The position numbers and the translations under genes were made by a program. The notes under the pieces were generated by a model. It searched no databases. It saw nothing but the letters and a program-made list of their open reading frames with translations, and had not been told where the DNA came from. A DNA stretch of 64,000 nucleotides from Eucommia ulmoides (Eukaryota; Streptophyta; Magnoliopsida; Garryales; Eucommiaceae). This document shows, one piece after another, positions 11,767-22,999 of the stretch. Within the stretch, counting starts at the first letter, position 1; each line of letters begins with the position of its first letter. Location: positions 15,212,240 through 15,276,239 of the forward strand of contig CM028338.1 of NCBI GenBank assembly GCA_016647705.1, written 5' to 3'.

Positions 11767-13135
11767 TGATAGGTGTAATTTACCTATCTATTTACAAATC
11801 GAACTTGTTAGTTTTGGAGTACGTTTATTACGTTTTATTATGTTTTAATACGTTTTTATGTATTTTTGTATAATTCAGGTGTGTAGGGTGGTAAGGCATG
11901 AAAACAGATCATAAATGATCAAATCAGATCAAGAACGGTGGGAAAACAAGTATAAAGGCAAAATTCAGAACTGCAGCCCACTGTTGTGGCGTTAAGACCA
12001 CAGCCGCGACGGTCAATATGCAGAGAAGGCCAATATGTTGTTTAACATCCACTGCCGTGGCAGTGAGATCCACCACCGAGGCCGTGACCCAACTGACATA
12101 CTCACCGCCGCAGCGATTATTCTAAACAACTATTAGATATTTATTTAGATATTTTTCTCTCTATTTAAGCCCCTTTCCTCTCGTTTTCTCTCAAACCCCA
12201 GCCATTAGAGACCCTTAAGGTCTTAGGATATTTTAGAGAGTGTTTTGGGGAGTGCTCAACAATTCTGAAGGAGAAGAACACGTTGCGAAGAAGGAGAAGC
12301 GATCATTGAACTGTTTTAGCAGAAAATCTCCGGACTATGTCTAAGTTCTTTCATTTCTCTATTTATTTTCTTAATCAGTAGTTTTTTGAGCATGTTTAGC
12401 TCATTTATCATTGTATAAATGGTTATGGCCATGAGCTAAATGGATTTTGTCTAGGAAATAATATATTTTATGAAATCGTTATTTGTTTGAGTTGTGTTTC
12501 GTTAATGGTTGTTCTTCTCTATTTCAATTGTGTTTATCATTATTCTTTGATTATATGCTTGTTTAGATATAGAGAATATGGGTTTTGACACTCGAGAGAG
12601 GTAACCCCGAATTTGGACTAAGGTAAACACAATGCGATGATCTAATAACCCGGGAGAGAGTTAGAAAGTGTGTAATCAATGACATTGGGGAAAGACTCAT
12701 GTGTCTTAGTGTCGTTAAGATGTTGAGGGGGACTTATTCATTGATGTGAAGTCGCATATTCACTAGTCTTACACTCGGGAGAGGTGGCGAGTGAGTTTAC
12801 GATACAGAGATTATCGGATAGGTCGAACACCATTATTCTAAACTAAATGTGACCAAACACATTTGTTGTAAATGAAGTTAATCCCTAGATAATCTTTTCC
12901 CCTAAATATCTTAATATAGTATTAGTATAATTAGATAAATTAACTTAATATTAGTATTAATTAATTATAAACTCATTTTTTATCGCCTAAATAAAGTTAG
13001 GTTATGACAATCACGGTACTCGATAATAATCTCAACCAATCCCTGTGAATATGACAACCCCTACTCATTCCCATCTATACTAAAATTTGACTTGTACACT
13101 TGCGGTGAAAGTGACGATGTAATATTCCGCCCCCA
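11767..13135 (+). repeat. 5' LTR of G1
   Basis: Begins TGATAGGTGTAATTTACC and ends CCCCCA. The start is shared with the LTRs of G2 (TGATAGGTTG) and G3 (TGATAGGTGTG). Around 11980-12120 it has repeated motifs such as CCACTGCCGTGGCAGTG. From about 12580 it contains the block conserved in all three families, with 'acactcgggagaggt' repeated at about 12590, 12650 and 12775 and the stem-loop described under findings. Confidence 0.8.
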
Positions 13136-13141
13136 AGTTTT

Positions 13142-13159
13142 TGGCGTTGTTGCCGGGGA
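13142..13159 (+). promoter_or_regulatory. tRNA-Asp primer binding site of G1
   Basis: TGGCGTTGTTGCCGGGGA differs by a single base from TGGCGCCGTTGCCGGGGA, the complement of the 3' end of plant tRNA-Asp, and starts a few bases after the LTR end. Similarity to the tRNA stops about 20 bases in, as is normal. This is the usual primer of Athila elements. Confidence 0.85.
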
Positions 13160-13269
13160 TTATGTTTTAGATTATTGTTGATATTATGAGTAAATAACTT
13201 GATTTTAATTTATGTTTTTCTTTTGTTTATAACTTTGTTTGTTTGTAGTTTTATTTTTATTTCTTATGC

Positions 13270-13960
13270 AAGGTACTTGGAGATGTTAGATCGACAAGTA
13301 TTGATGCAATTCTTTCAGCAGGATTCCTAGCCGTTTTATAGTGCTTGGGATCGATACAAGGAATTTCTATTCCGATTTCTGAACCATGGTTTCCCGAGGG
13401 AATGTCAACTCATGAATTTCCTTAACAGGCTACAAGCCGCTACTAGAACGTGGGTGGAAGGAGGACACGGTACCACCTCTTTCTATGAACTAACTGTAGA
13501 TAAAGCCTTTTGGTCGTTTGAGAAATTGGCGGCCTTTGATTATCAGAGTTGGAATTATTCACCAAGTCACCAAAACTTGGGGGATTGTTTCAATACTACG
13601 GCACCATGGATTGACATCCAGAGCCAATAGGAGGAGTCTTCCCCCAATCTGGAAGAAATATTCGTTACTGTCATAGGGGAGACTTAGTGAGTCTTCAGAG
13701 AGACGAATGACTGGATTAATGAGTATGAAGATTGTCTTGACAATAATGAGACGATTTGCACTAAGATCGATGCAACTATAACATCTTTGCAGATGCAAAT
13801 CGGTTATCTTATCTGCTTGATTGAGGTCGAGTCAGACGCGGTGGCACTGGGAGATTCACAAGTTACATTTAGTGAAAGCCACTGTGATGAGCCAGAAACG
13901 AGCGAAAGGAGCTTGGGAGAGTTCAACTATGATTATCTGAATAAGATGGAAACCCAAGAC
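13270..13960 (+). pseudogene. gypsy gag remnant (G1)
   Basis: A frame around 13290-13620 reads like the second half of an Athila/Tat gag: an 'FFQQDS..FYSAWDRYKEF' segment, then TRTWVEGGHGTTSFYEL, then AFDYQSWN. This corresponds to the retrotransposon gag domain followed by the segment that in G2 reads 'EAYELLEEM'-like. A helical stretch near 13730-13830 (CTKIDATITSLQMQIG) matches the 'LETQIGQL' helix of G2 gag. Broken. Confidence 0.6.
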
Positions 13961-14590
13961 TAGATCAACAATTGTGATTCTTCACCCTTGGAGATCCAAA
14001 TTTTGATGCTACCATCGATCCTAGACAATCACATCTACAAGGATCCGATGTAGCTCACTTGTCCTTCGCCGCAAGTAGCAACGTTCCTTCATGCCCACCA
14101 AGTACATAAGCCGGTGAGGCGTGTTGTTGAAAGATCGAATAAAGAGACGTACGTAGTGTTGTATGACACGTACTACGGGCGAAAATTGCTCTTTGATGAA
14201 CACTTCTCCATGTCGAGCTGAGGATAATAAACCATGCGCTTTTTGGGAGGCAACCCAAGTAAAAAATAAGTTCAATCTGTTACAGCTGATTTGATTTGGA
14301 GACGAGATTCTCTCACCTCCCAGGTACGTGTTCTAAACCCCTTTCGTCAGCATACTTCATTTCTATATGTGAAATTGATGATTGGGCTATTGAGGACACT
14401 GTCCGTTTTAAGTTTGGTAGTGATGTGTAGTATGTAGTATGTTAGTATTGTTAGTTTATGTTGTTTTATTTTTATTGTGTGCATGTTTGTTTAGGTTAGA
14501 TGTTGTTATGTGCTGAGTTTTGACTTCATCTAGGCCATTACCCAAGGATGAGTCTGTCCCTTGGTTATTTATTGAGGTCGAGCTTAAAGC
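13961..14590 (+). other. Athila 3' noncoding part (G1)
   Basis: This stretch aligns in short blocks with the 3' part of G2 (about 33120-33600): 'ctcacctcc(c/t)aggta', then 'gttttatg..tgtt'-rich DNA, then 'ggccattac' and 'ttgaggtcg'. Similarity stops at about 14590, where an unrelated LTR piece begins. Confidence 0.55.
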
Positions 14591-14594
14591 TTAT

Positions 14595-15492
14595 TCTTAA
14601 TATTATTTTCCCTAATCGATTATACAACAACACAAGTGGATTATCCAAAGTTCAATCTATTTCAAAATGGTTTCCAATTGTTCGCCAATTTCATGAATTT
14701 TTTAAAATACCCAAACTTTAGGGTAAAAATGGAAATTCCTTAATACTTTCGATTTACCTTGTTTTTTTGCCAAATTGAACTTTGAAAACCAGATTTGACA
14801 AATGAATTTTTTTTCGATATTTATTTCAATCTGATCAACATAAATTTTCATTTTGACCCCAAAATCGTCTTTTGACTTTCTGAATCTCAATTAGAGTTTT
14901 GATTTGAGTTTTTTAATAATTAATCCTTTTAAAAGATTTGATAAAGAAAATTTTGAATCAAAATTGGTCCTTGTTAAATGACAATTTGATGTTTCTCAAA
15001 ATTTCAATTAGGCCCCTAAATTTTCTATTTAGACAAAACGTCTCAATTGGTTTATTTGGGGGCCCAATTGGGATTATGAGACTTTTATTTAACTTGTTTT
15101 AAGATAATATGAATTTTCCAAAATTTAATTTTGGACTCCAGGTTTAAATGTCAACATTTAAAAATTTTAATTTAGTCCCAAATTTTTTCAAAAGAAACAA
15201 TTTTGATTTAAAATCCTTAATTGGATAATCTTTCGATTTAATTGGCTTTCTGAGATATTAATTTAAACCTTAGAGACTTAATTTATTATTTCAAACCTCC
15301 AATGAAGCCAATAAGATTCCAATTGCAAAATTCAAGTTTGAATTAATTCCTGAAACCTTCGAATCGATCTTTAATTTTCATTTGGATATTTTCAAAATTC
15401 ATGAGTAATTGATGTGGTAAAACTTTATCATTTTTTATTATTTATTTTTTTGGAAATGTCATGCATGAGCGGGACAAAATGTGGTGTCTACA
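14595..15492 (-). mobile_element. gypsy LTR fragment with TGTAGACACC end
   Basis: The right edge, read on the minus strand, begins TGTAGACACCACATTTTG. This is the start common to Tat/Ogre and related gypsy LTRs and is shared with G4 (37755). The body is rich in 'caattaggcccctaaatt'-type wording often found in such LTRs. Only this one LTR-like piece is seen; its left boundary is not defined. Confidence 0.55.
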
Positions 15493-16423
15493 TAAGTAAT
15501 ATTTTGTTGTGTTGATAGATCGATTTAGTGAATCTTAACTAAAATAAATCACATTTTGTTAGATGTAATTGATTCGGTGAATGTTCGATAAGTAATCTTT
15601 TTACCAAAAGAATAATAAATATGGATATCAAAATAAAGAAGATGAAATGCACATTAAAATTGTATTTTTTTTTAATTTAATCAATTATGAACTTTCATAA
15701 AATGAATTTTTTTACTAATATTTATTTCCATAATTGGTGATTAAATAAGAAAAATTTGAGAGAGTGGAGAGATAATAAGTACAGTCATTCACTAATTTGT
15801 ATTTTATTAACCTACCCGTCTATCAAACTAAACAATAAAAAACTCTTTTTGAGTGCCTAAACGATTTTATTTTACTAAAAAATAACTGCAATTTTGTTGA
15901 GTTCAGGAATAAACCATGTAACAAATATATACTGTCATTTGGCCACAATTACCTTTGCTTACTAATTTCGGTGCTACCTTAATAAACTGATAAGATTGGA
16001 TAAGATTTTCTTTTACTAAAAAATAACTGCAATTTTGTTGATTTCAAGAATAAGCATGTAACAAATATTTATTTTCATTTGGCCATGATTACCTTTGTTT
16101 ACTAATTTGGGTGCTACCTCAATAAACTGATAAGATTCCTTCATCTCCACGATTAATGGACCCCTCCACTTGCAATTATGATAAGGAAACAGCAAACGCT
16201 TAGCTCAGATTTGGAGGAGATGACAACTTATTATGTTCCATATCTGGTTTTATTATTATTAGGGTTCTAATCATAAAAATATTGTAAATAGTAAAAACTA
16301 CATACATAACATTGAAGAGTAAAAAATATAATTTAATTAATCACTAGGAAAGTAGAAATACAAAAAATTTTGGGTGAAATTTTTTTTTACCAACATTTTG
16401 TAAAACGATCTTGTCTGTTTGTT
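15493..16423. other. unassigned AT-rich DNA with a local duplication
   Basis: No coding frame or known element end is visible. The only structure is the 141-base direct duplication listed separately. This is a candidate for relatively undisturbed host intergenic DNA. Confidence 0.4.
15871..16139. repeat. 141-base direct tandem duplication
   Basis: Unit one starts TTTACTAAAAAATAACTGC at 15871 and unit two repeats it from 16012. Both run through 'catttggcca..attacctttg.ttactaattt.ggtgctacc' to 'aataaactgataagatt'. Identity by eye is roughly 90 percent, with a small extra stretch at the end of unit one. Confidence 0.85.
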
Positions 16424-16740
16424 CACTATAAGAAAAGAGACATTCAATTACGATAATTTTGCCGACGACTTGAATATCGTCGCTAAATTGTTGTTAGGCT
16501 ACAAAATTAAATGTTATAGGTAAAAGTGGTGACTTATGGTAACAAATCAAAATTTCGTCGCCAAATACTATGATTGATTGGGCGATAAAATTTGGATTTC
16601 ATAGTTATTTCCCATGGTCATTGGTAGGGCTAAAATAAACAAAAAATAAAATTGTAGCCAAAACAAATCTATAGGATAAAACCTTTGGCTACGACAATGT
16701 TTCATAGCCAATGAATTGCATCTGGCTCAAAATGAGTAGA
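16424..16740 (+). mobile_element. CACTA (EnSpm) transposon terminal region
   Basis: CACTATAAGAAAAGAGAC at 16424 matches the classic plant CACTA end (CACTACAAGAAAA). It is followed by subterminal repeats of the form 'ccgacgactt..cgtcgctaaatt' and 'cgtcgccaaata', the arrangement in which the transposase binds. No opposite end and no transposase frame were found downstream, so this is a terminal fragment or a strongly rearranged copy. Confidence 0.7.
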
Positions 16741-16989
16741 TTTTGATGGTAGTGGTCGAATTTGAAAGCGACATAGCTCGGTGAAAGTTCGACTCTGGTC
16801 AGTAAGTCTCTCTCTCTCGCTCCAGATCTATATACCTCTAAATAGATCTGAAGCGACGATTTGGATCTTGTTGGTAAGGCGCTCTCTCTCTATGCTTCTC
16901 TCGCAATTTCTCTATGAAATCCTTACGATCGACAATGGCTATGGGCCTAGACGAGGTCCGACAGTTGTCATATCTTAGATTTGTCGCCG
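16741..16989. other. unassigned, CT-rich
   Basis: Contains runs of 'tctctctct' and a short B-box-like GTTCGACTCTGG at about 16787, with an A-box-like TGGTAGTGG about 40 bases before it. This could be the tRNA-like head of a SINE or the 5' part of the LINE-like unit that follows, but it is too weak to assign. Confidence 0.3.
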
Positions 16990-17647
16990 CCTCCTATGCT
17001 CTCTATGGAAAATGTGATTTGCATCTCAGGTATATCTTACGCAGTGGTATGGTTAGCCTCTGCCTTTTTTATTCTTATTTCTAGGTTCTTGTAGATTCAG
17101 TTGCATCTGAATACTTGAAGGGTCCAGAATTGTTGCTCTCTTTGTTTACATTCTACAATAGTAGCTATGATGCTTAGCGTTGTCTATGGTTTGATTCTTC
17201 TAGTTCCTTTCAACTGTTGCTATTAGGATCTAGGTTTGGTATTCTTGTGCAGGCACGTGTTTGCTTTGCTGTTTGGTTTTCTCATTGTTTGAGGTTTTGT
17301 GTTTTGCTTGGTTAGCTGCTGCATTTCCATCTCTCTGGGTGCAGACAGTGTTTTGGTTTGCTTTTGTATTCTTCTGTGATATTCTCTTTCAGGTTTTTGA
17401 TTTTGGATTAGGCCTGGACGTTCTGTTTGCTGACTTCTCTATTAGCTTTGTTTGATTATTCCATGACTAGTGTGTTCATGTTGGTTAGGTTGTTGTATAG
17501 GCAGTCTTATTTGGTCTGTTGTTTTACTCCTCTTTGTTTGAGGATGTTTTATTTTGTATGGTTGGTTTAGTCCTTGTGTATCTTTTCTTATGTATCTCTT
17601 GGGGTTTTTAATTCCCCTATTAATGAAATATTCCTTTAAAAAAAATG
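16990..17647 (+). mobile_element. LINE-like 3' tail
   Basis: The segment is T/G-rich and ends 'ggggtttttaattccccta' then 'ttaatgaaatattcctttaaaaaaaa'. This is the typical wording of the 3' untranslated end and short A-tail of plant L1-type LINEs, usually left by 5'-truncated insertion. No reverse transcriptase frame is visible, and a convincing target duplication was not found. It could instead be the 3' end of a decayed host gene. Confidence 0.4.
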
Positions 17648-17879
17648 TATGAATTATTTTTTATCTTACTTGATGATCTTAATTTGCTTGATTTTCAAAG
17701 TTTTATTTTGGAAAACAAGAGAGGAAATCATGTATCGTTTTACTTTATATTTTATGTTTTTCTTCTTATTTTCATATTTTACCCAAATTTGATTTTTTTA
17801 ATCATATTAACACTATTCTTTAAAATTCAACCATACCTATTCCTAAGCCATCACTGATTACTTTTCATACATGGTAGAT
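17648..17879. other. unassigned AT-rich DNA
   Basis: Nothing recognised. Confidence 0.35.
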
Positions 17880-18908
17880 TAAGTTATGTTTTATATTCTG
17901 ATGTGGGGGAGATTCTTGCCTATGATTTGTAGCAGTTGATGATGAAATGTTGGGTTATAACTGCCAGGAAAACCTGACCCGAAAGAAATGATCCAAAAGT
18001 TAACCATGGGCTGACTGCGCTAATGGCCCAAAAGGTGATGTATTTGATCTACTAAGGAGGCCCAACCACGCTTGGGCTGATCCGATGTAAAACAAGGTCT
18101 CCGAATTAGAGGCCTAATTATTAGCAAAAAAGACGACAGGTCAACATCAACAATTACGTAATCTCACCTACCCCCATGTACACAAACATGATTAAAGTAA
18201 CATCTCGTAATGGGAGCACAAACAACATTCACAAAAGTTAAATATGGAACGTGAAGAGAATCATGGAGGGACGGTTACAAGGTGAAACGACTTATATATA
18301 TGGAAGGGAAACAGGTATTGTCGGACACAACTCTTATATTACAATCTTAAGATTTTTTCACTTATCGAATAACAGTCTGACTTATTCTCACGTTGAATGT
18401 TCTTTGGTCGACACCACACCAATATCTCCCTCAAAACTAACTGGTTTTACAGGTTGGATTATAAGTAGCAGAGGTTTTTGGCACATGAGAAGCTGTTACA
18501 CGTACTGGATATTTTTTTAGCAACATCACATTCTATGACCTGTATTTTATGTTATCACCAAGACGAAACTCCAACCTTAATTATCTACATTCAATAACAT
18601 GTAATACATTATCAAATTTATTTAGATCAAATGTTATTATTATTGGATGGAGAATTTGTGGGAGGCATTTATTTATACAAGTGATGATGCTCGGAAGAGA
18701 ACACAGGACATGTCAGCTTTTGACATTGGGTAGGTGTAACGCTAGCAAGCCCACTCGCGGTGCATTCTTTTACAGGAACTAAACCGAGAGAAAGTGAGAT
18801 AACCACCACTGCCGTCCATTATCTTCCCATTCTCTGAAGTTAATGCAATCTGATGAGGAAAAATTCGACTAGAAGACACTAGGATGTTGTATGTCCTCGA
18901 ACACGTGA
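17880..18908. mobile_element. unresolved LTR-like stretch left of G2
   Basis: The wording is LTR-like ('gggctgatccga', a TATA-like 'ttatatatatgg' at about 18290, 'ctaactggttttacaggttgg'). At 18728-18840 it shares about 110 bases with 36389-36500 on the far side of G2 ('ggtg(t/c)aa..c(t/c)agcaagccca', 'gagaaagtga(g/a)ataac', 'ccgtcca'). It therefore probably belongs to the older element into which G2 inserted, perhaps the LTR of copia element E. Family and ends are not certain. Confidence 0.4.
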
Positions 18909-18913
18909 CCGAC
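18909..18913. repeat. target-site duplication of G2, left
   Basis: CCGAC directly before TGATAGGTTG, repeated directly after the right LTR. Confidence 0.85.
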
Positions 18914-20190
18914 TGATAGGTTGAAAATACCTATCTATTTCTAAGCCAACTTTGGTAGTGTTTGAGTGTTTTAGTAATATTTAATTGCGTTTATGTTTGT
19001 TTTGATGTAAATCAGGTGTAGGGATATAATCGATTGATAATAAAGCAAAACGGTGGGAAAGCGGTGAAAAAACGATGAAAAGGATCAAAAGTTTAATGCA
19101 ACAATTTCACCGCTCCAGTAGTCAAATAATAGAGAGTGGCCAAACTTTCTAGTCACTCACCACTGCAATGGTGAAATGGCAGAAGGCCCATCGCTGCAGC
19201 GGTTACAAGCCACCTGTGTTTAAGATATTTTTGGATATTTTAAGCCTTGTCTTATACCCCTTTGCTCTCCCACTTTTCAAGAACGTTCAACACTTGATCT
19301 TAACCTATTTTTGAGAGCTTAAAGAAGAGATTTCATATTTGGAGAAGAGGAAACATTCCCGGATCGGTCTTTGGCGAAAGTGGACCACTCTACTCTAAGA
19401 TTTGTCGTTTCTATCTTTGTATCTAAACATTTTATCTTGAATGATGATAAATATCTCTTGTTTTAATGTTTGTATGGTTGAGATCATGGTTGGATAGATA
19501 TTGTCTAAGGGTTTATTGAGTACATGTATATACACGTTTGATTAAATACACGTTTCTGTAACAGTTGTTTGTCTAAATCCAATTGTGTTCACCATTTTAT
19601 TACAATCTTAATATGTTTGTCATGGTATTAGGGTTGTTTTGAGAATATAGAGTTTGACACTCGGGAAAGATTACCCCAGATTCGGACTAGGGTTAAACAC
19701 ATTACGACGATCTAATGACTCGGGAAGGTATTAAAAAATGTGCAATCCATGAGGTTGGGTCAAGACTCATGTGACTTAGTGTCATATAGACATTGAGGGG
19801 GACTTCGTTATTGACGCGAAGTCACATATTTGCTCACTTTACACTCGGGAGAGGTAGTGAGCGAGTTTATGATACTTAGATTGTTGGATAGGATAAACAC
19901 CGTTATTCTAAACTAAACAAATTCAAACATGTATTAGTGAATAAAATCAATCCTTAGATAATCTATTTTATTAGAATTAATCTAATAGTTGTTAGGTTAA
20001 TTTAGTTTTTCAAATTAGCAACTCAAACAATTCTTGAACCGTGTAGATAATATAAGACTATGTCGATTGTATTATTCAATTAATCCAAACACCTTTCCCA
20101 GAGGATGACATCTGATCGTAAGATCCATTATATTAAAACTTGACCTCGTGTACTTGCGAGTTAAATCAATGCGTGAAAAAGTCGCGTTCA
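18914..20190 (+). repeat. 5' LTR of G2
   Basis: TGATAGGTTG...GCGTTCA. It contains palindrome-like motifs around 19120-19205 (for example CACCACTGCAATGGTG and ATCGCTGCAGCGGT). The conserved Athila block starts near 19650, including stem-loops at about 19801-19823 and 19832-19862. Confidence 0.9.
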
Positions 20191-20196
20191 AGATTT

Positions 20197-20214
20197 TGGC
20201 GCCGTTGCAGGAGA
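20197..20214 (+). promoter_or_regulatory. tRNA-Asp primer binding site of G2
   Basis: TGGCGCCGTTGCAGGAGA, close to the complement of the tRNA-Asp 3' end, six bases after the LTR end. Similarity stops after about 19 bases, in contrast to G3, where the whole tRNA is present. Confidence 0.88.
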
Positions 20215-20339
20215 TACGGTGTAGTGATTTGGTTGATATTACTACTAAGTAGTTGAATATTAATCCTGACAATTCTTTTATTTGATATTGTTTCAATTTG
20301 TTTTCGAATTTGTTTTATTTGTTGTCATCAGGCAGTGTA

Positions 20340-21972
20340 TGCGCCGTAGTAGAAGTTTAGAATTCTTGAATCTTAATCCTGAGATCGAGTGTACCTTGAG
20401 AAGAATAAGGAGAGAGAGAAAAAGACAACTTCAAGCCATGGCCGACAGAGGAGATGATCATATGCCACATCCACTGCCGATTCCACAGGCACTACCGCGG
20501 TACCCTCTGGAGCCAGAAGTTCCACAACGGGTCCTTAGGGACTACTATCAACCCGTTATGTTTGACAATTACTCAGCAATTCGGAGGCAGCTGATTCAAT
20601 CTAATAATTTCAAGTTGAAACCTGCCCTGATTAATATGGTCCAATAAAACCAATATGGTGGGAATCTCCACGAAGATCCGAATATCCATCTGGCTACATT
20701 TCTGGAAATATGTGATACAGTGAAAATCAACGGTGTTGCTGAGGATGTAATACGGTTGAGGTTATTTCCATTTTGACTTCGTAACTGAGCATGGGGTTGG
20801 TTCTAATTGGTTCAATCAGAAAGAATCAACAATTGGAAGGACCTTGCTCAAAGGTTCCTTACTAAGTTCTTCCTGACTTCAAAGACATTGCAGCTAAGAG
20901 GTGAAATTGCACAATTGCACCAAAGGGATTTTGAGCCATTATTTGAAGTGTGGGAGAGGTTCAAAGATCTATTGCGTAAATGCCCCCAACACGGGTACCA
21001 AGATTGGTTTTAAACCCAACTATTCTACAACAGGTTGGATGGCCAAACAAGAACCATCATTGATGCCACCTCGGGAGGAACGTTGTTATAAAAAATCACG
21101 AATGAAGCTAATGCGCTACTAGAAGAAATGGTGGCCAATAATTACCAATGGCCAAACGAGAGGAACACAAGACGAAAGGTAGCTTCAATTCATGAGGCTG
21201 ATCCTCTTGCTACCTTATTGGCCGAAGGCTCAAAACTCGCATAACAAATAGTTTCATTTTTTACTAAAGAAGCTTCGTCGAGTCATGAAGCGAAAAATGT
21301 TGCAAGTAGTTCACGACCAAGAGTTGATAGTGAGTTCGAAGAGTGTCCCTTCGTCAACAATCGGGCTTATACCTTTAGGCCAGCCACCAATATTCCGTAT
21401 ACAAATAATTAGAACACGTTGCGACTGCCTCCCAGTTATGGATCACAAGCTCAAGGATATCAGTCTACGCAACAAAACCATCAAATGCAACAAACTCCGA
21501 TGGAAAATCAAAAGATATGCTTGGTTCATTTATGAAGGAGACTCAAACAATTATGCGTGAGACGCATAACTGGCTCAACAAACATGAGACGAGGCTAGAC
21601 ACGATTGAGACCACGTGTACCAACACGAATGCCACTGTGAAGTTGTTGGAAACTCAAATCGGTCAACTTGGAAATGCGATCCAAGAGAAAACCAAGGGAA
21701 ATTTTTCAAGCAATATGGAGACTAACCCAATGAAGTGCAAGACAATTACACTAAGGAGCGAAAAAGAGGTCAAAGCAATTAAGACAATGGAGGAAGAGCT
21801 GGGAGTGAATCGTGATGTTGAAAATGATAAGCAAAGAATGAATGTTGAAGAGAAAGTTGATGAAAAAATTGATGAAAGAAAAGAGGAGAGAATTAAAAAG
21901 AAGATAGAGAAGAAAGTTGAGGAGAAAAGTAAGCCATTCAAATTAAAGGAAAGAACGAAGACCAAAGGGTGA
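20340..21972 (+). pseudogene. Athila gag remnant (G2)
   Basis: The start codon at 20340 (MRRSRSLEFLNLNPE) is the usual Athila position. Visible parts are an arginine-rich N-terminal segment, the NNFKLKPALINMVQ stretch before the capsid domain (about 20610), a capsid-like region with LQLRGEIAQLHQRD and WERFKDLLRKCPQHG (20890-21005), a helical LETQIGQLGNAIQEK (21640) and a very lysine/glutamate-rich tail to 21972. In the family this builds the particle. Broken. Confidence 0.85.
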
Positions 21973-22960
21973 TTCATGGAAGAATTACATTTCCGAACAA
22001 TCCACCGATTCTCACCACACCCTTATCTTATCGGCAAAGGTTCCAGAAGAAGAAGTTGGATTCTCAATTTGAAACATTTCTTGACATCTTCAAGAAAATT
22101 CATATTAACATACCTTTTGCGAATGCTTTGGAACAAATGCCCAACTACGGGAAGTTCTTGAAAGACATTATGACGAAGAAGAAGAAGTTGGAAGAATACG
22201 AGACGGTTAAGATGATAAAGGAGTGTAGTGCTATACTTCAAAGAAAATTGCCTAAAAAGTTGAAGGATCCTGGGAGTTTCACAATTCCGTATACTATTGG
22301 GAAATCTCACTTCTACAAAGGACTATGTGATCTAGGATCTAGCATCAACCTAATGCCATCATCCATTTACTAGAAGTTGGGACTTGGTAATGCGAAGCCA
22401 ACTACAATTTCTCTTTAAATGGCGAATCACTCGTTGACCTATCCGAAGGGTATTATTGAAGTTGTCTTGGTGCAGGTGGACAAGTTCATTTTTCCGATAG
22501 ACTTTGTTGTTTTAGAAATAGAGGAGGATCGAGAGATTCCAATCATTCTTGGGAGGCCTTTTCTTTCTATAGGAAAGGCGATAATCCACGTGCATAACGA
22601 GAATTTGACGTTAAGGGTGAATGAATATGAGGTTAAATTCAATATTTTCAAGACTATGAACTTTCCAGATGAATGCCCAAAACGCAACCGGGTGGAATTT
22701 TTTGACTCATTAGGGAATTCTTTTATGAAAATGTGGATCGGGATCCATTAGAGCATGCTATCAAAATTTCTCTCAGTTTTTGGGATTTTGGTGAGAAGGG
22801 CTCAACCACAAAAGATGGTGTTGTTGACTACGTTATATCTATGGAAGCTCAACCTAAAGACAGAGAGGATTCAATTCAAGTAGCCATGATTGAAGATGAA
22901 GTTAACTCTCCTGAACCATCAAATCTACCTTATGGTGTATTAATTCTCAAGTAATTACCG
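21973..22960 (+). pseudogene. Athila protease region (G2)
   Basis: Frames show a LEEYETVKMIKECSAILQ segment, then the retroviral-type aspartic protease region with CDLGSSINLMPSSIY (about 22325) and IPIILGRPFLSIGKA (about 22535). This is the spacing usual for Athila, where the protease lies between gag and RT in the polyprotein. Broken. Confidence 0.82.
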
Positions 22961-22999
22961 GATCACCTTCAGTATACTTTCTTGGGGGAGAACTTAACC

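Larger units (their letters stand above)
11767..14590 (+). mobile_element. Athila-like Ty3/gypsy remnant G1
   Basis: The order is a full 5' LTR (11767-13135), a tRNA-Asp primer site, a short gag remnant, then sequence matching the 3' noncoding part of Athila elements ('gggaggcaaccca' at about 14247, 'ctcacctccca' at about 14315, 'tctaggccattac' at about 14530). Most of pol is absent and no 3' LTR was found. It lies directly on the primer site of copia-like element C, so it inserted there. Old and broken. Confidence 0.75.

Noticed and set aside
14590-15492. 3' LTR of G1
   Set aside because: Its end (TGTAGACACC on the minus strand) and body do not match the G1 LTR; it is another family in the opposite direction.
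16781-17455. Small host gene
   Set aside because: The frames are short, with hydrophobic translations of T-rich DNA, and the region ends in a LINE-like A-tail.
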